From contig JABMLP010000014.1 of assembly GCA_013176395.1 (NCBI GenBank), forward strand, positions 372,001 through 436,000: 64,000 nucleotides of DNA. The letters run 5' to 3'. The stretch comes from Venturia oleaginea (taxonomy: Eukaryota > Ascomycota > Dothideomycetes > Venturiales > Venturiaceae). Position 1 is the stretch's first letter; every line of letters begins with the position of its first letter. This document shows, one piece after another, positions 56,218 through 64,000 of this stretch. Under the pieces are notes generated by a model. That model did no database searches, was not told the DNA's origin, and saw only the letters and a program-made list of their open reading frames with translations. A program made the position numbers and the translations under genes.

Positions 56218-58889
56218 ATGTCCATCGACGTGCAAGCTCCACGCAATCCCCCTGGACAATCCCACCCGCATGCGAAGATAGCGACCACTCCACCATCCGC
56301 AGAGATGGCTCCCTCCAAGACGTCCTCAGCCGCCCAGCAGAGGCCCGAATTTCACCTAATCGCTGAGCACGATGTGGCATACGAGACCGATATCATCAAG
56401 AACCCATACGCCGTCAAGTCATGGCTCGACTACGCAAATTTCAAGCGCCAACATGGAACCCTCCTCGAACAGGCCTTTGTCCTCGAGCGCGCCTGCACAT
56501 TACTACCGCGATCATATAAGCTATGGAGGTTATATTTAAACCTTCGGATGAAGCATTTGAAGAACCGGAACGCTGCCAAGTACCAGAGCGAATACGCAAA
56601 AGTGAATGCGCTGTTCGAGAGAGCGCTGGTTTTGCTCAACAAAATGCCACGGATATGGGAGATGTATCTTGGATTTCTCATGCAACAGCCACTTGTTACT
56701 GTCACGCGGCGGACGTTTGATCGAGCTCTGCGAGCGTTACCCATCACGCAGCACATGCGCATATGGGCCCTGTACCGACCTTTCGCAAATTCCGCTGGCG
56801 GAGACACATGCATCAAGATATGGACGCGCTACATGCAGATCAAACCAGAAAGGGTCGAGGAATTTATCGATTTGTTGGTCACGCAGAAACAGTATGGCCA
56901 AGCTGTGAAGCGCTACATGGATATCCTTAACAACCCTCGATTTTCTAGCACGGAAGCCAAGGGACCTTTCCAATTCTGGACAGAAATGCTGGAGCTTTTG
57001 ATTGATTACGCAAAAGTTATCGACACGGGCGCAGATGCTGGCATTGATGTGGACAAGATTATAAGGAGTGGCATTGTTCGATTCCCGGATCAAAGAGGCA
57101 TTCTCTGGGTCGGCTTAGCACGATACTGGATCAACAAAGGAGACTGGGAAAAAGCTCGAGATGTCTTTGAGGAGGGTATCACCACGGTCATGACAATCCG
57201 CGACTTTTCTGTTGTCTTCGATGCATATGCGGAAGCGGAAGAAGCTCTCATTGGCATTAAAATGGATCAAGCAGCTGCGAGGTCGGCAAAGGACAAACTT
57301 GATGAGGACGCTGATCTCGATTTGGACATCCGCATGATGCGATTCGAACAGCTGATGGACCGCCGGCCGTTCCTCGTGAATGACGTCCTGTTACGGCAGA
57401 ATCCAAATAACGTTGCTGAGTGGGAAAAACGTGTCGCTTTGTGGGGAGACAATAAAAGGGAGGCTGTTCAAGCATATACCGACGCCATTGCTGCTGTCAA
57501 TCCAAAGAAAGCAGTTGGCCAATTTCATGAGCTTTGGACCAATTACGCCAAATTGTACGAGGCAGCTGGCGATATTCGCAACGCCCGAGTCATCATGGAA
57601 AAGGCAGTCAAGGTGCCATACAAGTCTGTCGCCGAATTGGCAGACATGTGGGTGGCTTGGGCAGAGATGGAGCTCCGCAACGACAACTTCGATAAAGCCG
57701 TGGATATCATGGCCAAAGCAACTCAGGCACCAAAACGATCGACCGTGGACTACTTCGACGAGACGCTAACCCCTCAACAGAGGGTGCACAAGTCGTGGAA
57801 ATTATGGTCCTTCTACGTCGATCTCGTCGAGAGCGTGGGATCCCTTGAGGATACTAAGAAAGTCTACGAACGCATCTTCGAACTCCGAATCGCCACGCCT
57901 CAAACCGTCGTCAACTACGCCAATCTCCTCGAGGAACACCAATACTTCGAGGATTCATTCAAAATCTACGAGCGTGGTCTTGATCTTTTCTCCTACCCTG
58001 TTGCCTTTGAACTCTGGAATTTGTACCTCCAAAAAGCCGTCGATCGCAAGATTGGCATGGAGCGGCTGCGCGATCTTTTTGAACAAGCTGTAGATGGATG
58101 TCCACCCAAATTCGCAAAGGTGATCTATCTCATGTATGGCGCTCTCGAAGAAGAAAGAGGACTCGCCCGCCACGCCATGCGCATCTACGAACGCTCCACA
58201 CGCGCCGTCAGCGACGAAGACAAGGTTGAAATGTTCAACTACTACATCACTAAATCGGCATCAAACTTTGGTCTCACATCCACTCGCTCCATATACGAAC
58301 GCGCCATTGCGGCATTACCAGATACAGATGCCAAAGAAATGTGTCTGCGGTTTGCGAACATGGAAACGCGACTTGGCGAAATTGATCGTGCGAGGGCGAT
58401 CTATTCTCATGGAAGTCAATTTTGTGACCCCAGACGAGATCCTGGATACTGGACTAAATGGGATGCTTTTGAGGTGCAGCATGGAAATGAAGATACGTAC
58501 AAGGAAATGCTTAGGATTAAGAGGGGGGTCGTTGCGCAGTACAAGTATGTTTCGCCCTTCCCTCGTCACATTCTGTTTTGGAAGATTAAGAATGCTAACA
58601 TTTTTCCAGCACCGACGTCAATTTCATCGCCACTTCAGCCGTTGCTCGCGCTCAAGAACTCCGCAACGCAGAAGCCAACGGCTCCGCCATTCCCAACGGT
58701 GACGAGGCCGAAAGCAATGGTAACGGGGACGCTATGGCTGCACTCGAACGTCAAGCTAGGGCGCCCATGGGCTTCGTGGCCGCCTCGACTGGTCCCGAAG
58801 GTGGAAACATCAAGCCGAAACACGGCGGAGCTGTGCAAGAGGTGCGAAAGAATGAGGAAGAGATTGACTTGGATGATGAGGATTTATAG
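56218..58889 (+). CDS. SYF1: Pre-mRNA-splicing factor Syf1 (XAB2)
   Basis: Syf1 is a HAT-repeat scaffold of the NineTeen complex in the spliceosome. Exons 56218..58544 and 58610..58889 give 868 codons plus stop; the second in-frame ATG (56305, MAPSKTSSAAQQRPEFHLIA) may be the real start. Helical HAT repeats run through most of the protein, for example NPYAVKSWLDYANFKRQHGT, RSYKLWRLYLNLRMKHLKNR, RIWEMYLGFLMQQPLVTVTR, ELWTNYAKLYEAAGDIRNAR and KSWKLWSFYVDLVESVGSLE. After the intron (GTATGT, CCAG) the tail reads TDVNFIATSAVARAQELRNA and ends in an acidic EEEIDLDDEDL, as in relatives. No lesions. Confidence 0.95.
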
Positions 58890-59513
58890 TGCGGCGAGTG
58901 ACAACGAGCAGGACAGAAAAGCAGAGGGACGAAGAACAGGGGCGAATAAGAGGGAAGAAAATAATAGCCTCATGAAACCAAAGGTGTGATGAAAAAGCAG
59001 GAGAGAGTGAAAAGGTGCGAGAAGTCCTTTCTTTTTCCTTTGCTCTCAATAACAACGAGATTTGTTTCTTTTGTCTTGCATGCGTGGTGTTTGCCAATGG
59101 ATGGCTTGGCTGTGTGGGTTTGGCTTGTGATGGCTTTAGGGTCTGGGCGGAGAGATTGTAGGCTGTGATAGGATCGACCGGTGATGCGAGTTTCGGGTTT
59201 GGGATGAGTACATGGATGGATAGGTGGGAATGGTAGGCATATTCTCAATAAGGAACAACCTCAATTTTTCTGATGTTTTCTTCGTGGGGATGTGAAAGGA
59301 GAGAGTGTGCTAAGAGTTTTGAGGGATTTGTCACGACGATTTTCTGGCGGGGCGTTCTGTTAGACCTGAATTGCTGGGGGTAACTGCTGGATTGACACTC
59401 TCGTAGTCCAGGATGGTTGATTTGGGCAAGTAGTAAGTTAAACACAATCGTCAAGCAGGAAATTGTGCTAATTGTTGCTTGATGGGCAGAAACTGTCTGT
59501 CTCCCCAACCCCA
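58890..59513. other. Intergenic, convergent 3' ends
   Basis: SYF1 (plus) and the deaminase-like gene (minus) end toward each other. No additional gene is visible. Confidence 0.5.
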
Positions 59514-61426
59514 TCACACCATCATACATGTCCTAGCCACGCCTGTCTTGAGCCGCTTGGCTGAACGCTCCTCGTCCTCATCTTCCATCATCTGAATAAC
59601 GTCGGAACTGATTGCAACATTTTCCGTCTCTTGAGACCCTTGAGATTGAGTCTTAGCTCTGCTGTACTCGTTGTCGTTGATCAACTCCAATAATACTGTT
59701 AGATGCTCTTTCAACTCCTTCAATTCAGCCTCGCAAATTCCATCACAGAAGATGGTCGGAAGGATCAGAGGAAGTGCGACAGGGGACCAGGTAACATGGT
59801 AGCCAGGGTATAGGAAACCTGGCTTGAGCTCGCCGTACATGTCCGCCAACTTTTTGCAGGCGGGGCAGCATTTGTTCGTGACTGCCAAGGTTGTCCTGGG
59901 ATTCTCGAGTGCATCTTGCACATCTTTGTCGATTGAGAAGCCTGTTGGGAGAATGTCCAAATAACGCGTGTCTGGATTTTCGTGGCCAGGAAATTTTGAT
60001 GGAGAAGGGCTATAGTTATTAAGAGGGCTTCACAGTGATAGCTGCCATTGAAATCACCCAATGTCGATCCGCCCTTCAAGACCTCTTCGCGAACATGAGT
60101 GATTAGCTCGTCCTGATTCTCCTGGCTGAATCCCATGTCCTTGATGACTCTCGGGAGAAGTGTGTCTGCAGAAGTCATTCGGTGGTCCCGCGTAATTGAC
60201 TCGAGCTCAATGCTTTTGATGGAAAGTTTCTCAAGATATTGTAGTGCTCCGGCCTCCCGCGCAATGGTCAGCGCTGCCCATGCAGTGACATGCAGATTTA
60301 GGAGATGGATCCAGTTGTTCGCAGATGCAGCCCAACCACTTGAATTTTCTTTGAGAAGAAGCTCGTGTGCTTCGTCTGATTGAGTGGGGGCTTCGTCGAT
60401 ATACAGGGTCTTCGAGTGTTTGTCATCGTCAAATGCGCCAACCATGCTCGACGATATCCTCAGCAGTTCCACCATTTCTGTGTCGTTCTCCTGCCGAAAA
60501 TCCGGATCGAGGACAGACGAACTCTGTGTATCGTTGCTTGAAGGCATTTTGAATTCTGCCTCAAAGGTAACATTGCCTATGGTATCCCTGGCCGTCCTTG
60601 TCTTCTCCAACTTTCGATTGACTGTGCCACGCGTCACAAAGAAGACACTCTGAATCCAACTGAAGTGTCAGACGAGGAAATTTCGAAAGGCGTGACAGAA
60701 TATCTGCAGATACATCAAAGCGTAACGAGCGTCTTTCGTGGCTTGCTCAATATCACTTGCCACTCGAGAAGCAGGATTCTTCACCAAAATTAGTTTCTCA
60801 AACTCGACAACTGGAGAATTTGGGTCGGGGTTTAAGTAAAATACCTTGCACGTTCCCGGACTCATGGCTTTCTTCATCTTGAGAGTTGTAGTCCAGGCAC
60901 TTTCAATCAAAGAGCGGAGTAGAACGTGGACTTTTGGCCGGCCATTGATCGTATAGAAAGGGCCCTCATGCTCAAGGAGAGCTTGGGCTGCTTCAGAAGA
61001 GCTCTTGCGTTTGACCAGACCATCCAAGAAGTCTTTGGCGCCACGTAAAGTTGCTACCGTTGTTTTATGGTCTAAATCGATTGTGTTGCGGTTGGCCGGA
61101 TCGATCCATTCCAATTCTCAAGCGTCCACCTGGAATCTCGGAACTCCTCTCGTCTGATGCGGTAGTATTTGAGGCTCTCTTCCGCTTCCTTCGACGTCTA
61201 CATTTTGCCGTTTGCAGAGTCTACTTCTTGCCGTACTTTTCTCAAATCGATGCCCTTCTTCTTTTGTTGACCAACGAGAATGTCCATGTGCTTTTTGAGA
61301 TGGGTGGCTAGCTTTCTCATTCTAGATTCGACGACATATATTTCCGATTGATCTTTCTTCTCTTCTATCGCTTTTTGCTTGAGGTGATATTTGCGGAAAC
61401 CAGCGACAGAGAAGTCTGAGGTGGAC
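59514..61426 (-). pseudogene. Fungal deaminase-like (CDA-fold, OTT_1508-type) protein, decayed
   Basis: The start MSTSDFSVAGFRKYHLKQKA is followed by helical sequence to a TAG (61198-61200); the frame continues with TSKEAEESLKYYRIRREEFR and then shifts into EWIDPANRNTIDLDHKTTVA. A TGA (60668-60670) follows HAFRNFLV, and the same frame resumes with HFSWIQSVFFVTRGTVNRKL. The C-terminal domain has the zinc motifs of the cytidine-deaminase fold: HCE in GSYHCEALLITIALLHQNF, then, after a one-base frame slip near 60003, CPAC in LAVTNKCCPACKKLADMYGE followed by YHVTWSPVALPLILP. This pattern fits the fungal deaminase family I know as OTT_1508-like. Substrate unknown. Two stops and two shifts suggest a pseudogene. 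Confidence 0.65.
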
Positions 61427-61837
61427 ATTGTGAGGAAGTCGTAGTAGTTCATATTATCAATTTTTCGCCTGAATGCAAAAAAATACAACCGTAAGTTTAC
61501 TGTTAATCTACTGTTTCGGCTAAAGTCTTAAAAGTTTACGGCTAAGAAAGACCATACCCCGCAGCGATAAAATTTCTCACATTCGTACTCACACCAGCCT
61601 TCTTCTTGGGCACTCTGTGTCCGAAGATCTCGGTTATTCATATGCCAACGGCTTTGCACATTGGCATCTAGCTTTTCACATCAAGGGTAGAGGCACCACA
61701 CGCCATCATTGCTTTTTGGTCCGACTCGTCGCAAAAATTTGTGTGCATAGCCGATATCGATCATAAAGTCTAGTCCGCATGTACACACGAAACGAGAGTA
61801 TCCCTGCATGGCTCGACCCCAATTAGTAACACTACCC
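61427..61837. other. Intergenic, no gene seen
   Basis: Upstream of the deaminase-like gene and downstream of the BTB gene. No domain-bearing frame. Confidence 0.45.
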
Positions 61838-62520
61838 TCATGTTCTTGGCCAGATGTCTGTCAAAGCGCCACAATTTTCCATGAAGTCCTTGAAGGCACT
61901 TGGCTTCAATTCTTCTGCCTCGGGAGGTCTCTGTAATTCCAAAAGAGTATCGAAGTGTCTCAGCACAATGCCTACGAGGACGGACTTGATCTCCTTACCG
62001 CCGGGGATAGAGTAGATGACTTTCAAGACCTGCTTTAATAGCAGATATAATCTCAGTCGGTTCTTTCGCTTTGGGCAATTGCTCAAACTTTTGGCGGGTG
62101 AAGTGCATGAGAGGGACGACGTTGTATTTATTGGCAACAGCAAAGAGATGTGCCTGGAATGATATGGCTTCGGAACTATCAGCAGGATTAATTATGTCAA
62201 ACTTGTAGAAGAGGTTGATCATTGCTTCAACGAGGAGAGGATCGTCGTCGTAAAGGTCGATAGTGCCAGTTGTTGATTCCTAAACGCAAGTCAGCAGGGA
62301 ATGCAGGTGAAGGGCGATAAGAGTGACTCACCTGGAACCCTCCAGGTTTGAAGGCGTTGAGTAGGACCGCAGACTGAGAGCACACTATCGCTTTGTGAAC
62401 TTTGAACTCTCTGCCTTGACAAGTAATGACCTTATCCGCGAATTGTCCAAAGGCCAAAAGCTTCGAGAGACTAGCGTGAATGCCAATCGACGGCGGATCG
62501 GTGTCCATGGCGTCTGACAT
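61838..62520 (-). pseudogene. BTB/POZ-domain protein with one frameshift
   Basis: Exon 1 (62520..62332) begins MSDAMDTDPPSIGIHASLSK and has the canonical BTB core, FADKVITCQGREFKVHKAIV then CSQSAVLLNAFKPGGFQ. After the intron (GTGAGT, TTTAG) exon 2 (from 62279) reads ESTTGTIDLYDDDPLLVEAM, then HLFAVANKYNVVPLMHFTRQ. Near 62034-62036 (AAA on the coding strand) the frame slips by one base; the rest, QVLKVIYSIPGGKEIKSVLV to a stop at 61838, is intact. One lesion only, so it may be a functional gene with a sequence error. It is a classical fungal BTB protein, only distantly like the 41-52 kb cluster. Confidence 0.72.
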
Positions 62521-62544
62521 TGCCCTAGAGTTTGTGCTGTTGTG

Positions 62545-64000
62545 GATGATTGATTGATTGATTGATTGATTTTATCCTACTCGGTTTTGGCCGCTCTTAA
62601 TCAGCAGCTATGCCCGGTCAGGTGGACTTCACCAGACAGCCGACACGTGATAAATTACAAATCCATCGCGTCCCACTTCGCCTTGCTCAATGTAAACAAG
62701 ACCAGCTGTCCCCTCCATCCTCCCTTCTTTCCCTCTACCACTATCTCCAAATGTCTTGCCTCCTTTTGTAGATACTGATTGTCTAGCTAGCGAATCTGCA
62801 TTGTCTAGGCTCCGAGAGGCAATGCCTCGTATTTCGCTGTCCGCCTACCTACAGTCTCCACCCAATGCACGACGTCGTCTACGCGTTCTCGATCCCACCA
62901 TGCCCAAGGATCCGCGTACGTTCCATAGATCTGATGGCTTTAGTGGCTAACTTTTGCGCAGTCAGGATAGTCCTGAGGTTGTTTCGTCCTGAAAAGCAGC
63001 CCAGTTCCTCTCTTCGGATGTCCCGGAGCTTGCGGCATTCCAAAAGGATGTGGGCCACGGTCTGCGTCCCCTCACGGCAGTCACACTTGGAATCTAAGAT
63101 ACCTGGGACACGTCGGCTGAAGAGAAAAGCCTTGAGCCCAATCTTTTCAGTTCTCATCTGTACGAGGATCGCACTTTCTCGCTTGCTCCGGTCTTGATGG
63201 AGCTGGAGCACCCTCTTAGTAGGCTTGGGTGTATATCTCCTCGTGGCTTTTCCCTTTGTCTCGGCCCTCCAACTGGTCAGCCATAGTCTGTTTGCCATCT
63301 TCCAGCACCATGTCTTAAGTGTCGTTCTTAGTGGGTACAGCTCGAATGGTCTGTCAGCTCTCGGTCCTCCCTCTCCCTCTTCTCTCCATCCGGTAGTCTC
63401 CTTCGCGGCTTTGTCGGCGGCCTCGTTCCCGTCAATCCCCTCATGGGCGGGGATCCATGGTACATTCACGATTGTTCCGTAGTCGTGGATCTGTGTGATG
63501 CGTTCAACAATTTGCTTGACTATGTATGCCCCTGATCGACCCTCTGGCCTGGTCAGCGAGCATATCGCTGCCTGGTTGTCAGTGAAGATGTTGATGTTTC
63601 CCGCCCCGATGTCTGCTTGGACCATATCCAGCGCTAGATTTATTCCTTGCAGTTCTGCTACGTATACCGTAGAGGTCGTTCCAGGGCCCATGTACGTGCT
63701 TCTTTTCTGTCGTTTTAACGGCCAGACTACTGCAGCACCGGTATGGCCACCTATACTGCTCCCGTCTGTGTATATACAGGTATTGCTCTCGATCCTGGCG
63801 ACTGAATCGTGTTCAGAGCATCCTGCGTCATCACTTGGTGCGATGTTTATCTTTGGGCCTTGCCACCATGGTGCTGCTACGAACGGTGGGATTAACTCTC
63901 GCCTGTCGAGATTTACTGCTCCCTTCTCCTTGGTATCTCGGTATATATTGTATAATGGGCTATTGTAGCTTGTTCGTTGCCTTGACCTTGGTTCTCCGAG
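62545..64000 (-). mobile_element. LINE (non-LTR retrotransposon) 3' part, runs off the window
   Basis: On the minus strand an open frame with an RNase H domain is followed by a 330-bp 3' UTR and a tail of AATC/ATCA repeats (62545-62572). The 3' UTR matches the 1-kb insertion in the Tc1 element. Non-LTR elements of the Tad/I type carry RNase H after the reverse transcriptase, which would lie beyond the right edge. The tail stops about 25 bp before the BTB start codon. Confidence 0.85.
62879..64000 (-). CDS. LINE ORF2 C-terminus with RNase H (partial)
   Basis: The frame is open from the window edge to a stop at 62879. The RNase H domain shows the acidic residues in order: D in NTCIYTDGSSIGGHTGAAVV, E in YVAELQGINLALDMVQ, D in INIFTDNQAAICSLTRPEG, then WIPAHEGIDGNEAADKAAKE. 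The tail has a Cys/His pattern, DSKCDCREGTQTVAHILLEC, of the kind that ends many fungal LINE ORF2 proteins. The reverse transcriptase and endonuclease would lie to the right of the window. The open frame suggests a fairly recent copy. Confidence 0.9.
   Translation of the reverse strand, partial: LGEPRSRQRTSYNSPLYNIYRDTKEKGAVNLDRRELIPPFVAAPWWQGPKINIAPSDDAGCSEHDSVARIESNTCIYTDGSSIGGHTGAAVVWPLKRQKRSTYMGPGTTSTVYVAELQGINLALDMVQADIGAGNINIFTDNQAAICSLTRPEGRSGAYIVKQIVERITQIHDYGTIVNVPWIPAHEGIDGNEAADKAAKETTGWREEGEGGPRADRPFELYPLRTTLKTWCWKMANRLWLTSWRAETKGKATRRYTPKPTKRVLQLHQDRSKRESAILVQMRTEKIGLKAFLFSRRVPGILDSKCDCREGTQTVAHILLECRKLRDIRREELGCFSGRNNLRTILTAQKLATKAIRSMERTRILGHGGIENA

Noticed and set aside
59245..59529. 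Minus-strand 94-codon frame downstream of the deaminase-like gene
   Set aside because: No conserved features; fits a 3' UTR between convergent genes.

Overview
The window comes from a filamentous ascomycete (Pezizomycotina). Genes carry short introns with GT..AG borders and CTAAY-like branch sites. The recognisable proteins are fungal ones: a suicide-type thiazole synthase with a TPP riboswitch in its leader, a cutinase, a FRE-type ferric reductase, Vma8, Syf1, Prp22 and Dcc1. Transposons are numerous, and many accessory genes carry nonsense codons or frameshifts. I cannot assign a genus.

Layout. 1-3.5 kb: no supportable gene, one 200-bp MITE-like inverted repeat. 3.5-10 kb: DCC1 (minus) and a large RhoGEF (plus), divergent. 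10.8-12.5 kb: tandem pair of small membrane RING-like proteins. 12.7-16.3 kb: a tiny spliced ORF, an MDR oxidoreductase, and THI4 with its riboswitch. 16.7-19.8 kb: an unassigned helical protein, a J-domain-like protein and a cutinase. 20.7-21.7 kb: an internally deleted pogo/Fot1 element with its own terminal inverted repeats. 22-23.2 kb: a five-exon SDR reductase. 24.5-28.1 kb: PRP22, interrupted by one single-base frameshift near its C-terminus. 28.6-30.7 kb: a decayed SAP/coiled-coil/protein-kinase gene. 31-40.5 kb: a transposon island. It holds a DIRS-type tyrosine-recombinase retrotransposon with 50-bp inverted termini and long open frames, then a Tc1/mariner element split by a 1-kb non-LTR-derived insert. 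41-52.5 kb: four BTB-family paralogues in different states of decay, with a ferric reductase and a Met-rich ORF among them. 53-59 kb: a conserved membrane protein, VMA8 and SYF1. 59.5-64 kb: a decayed fungal deaminase-like gene, a BTB gene with one frameshift, and the 3' part of a LINE that runs off the window.

How it fits together. Housekeeping genes (splicing, proton pump, cohesion, thiamine) are mostly intact. The lineage-variable genes (BTB family, kinase, deaminase, small proteins) and the DNA transposons hold the stop codons, many of them explicable as C-to-T changes, as repeat-induced mutation would produce. Single-base frameshifts also occur in conserved genes such as PRP22, so some indels may be sequencing or assembly errors.

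The items most worth a second look are the DIRS-type retrotransposon, because such elements are rare in Ascomycota, the extended-P3 TPP riboswitch of THI4, the BTB cluster, the RING pair, and the LINE derivative made of 5' tandem monomers fused to a 3' tail.
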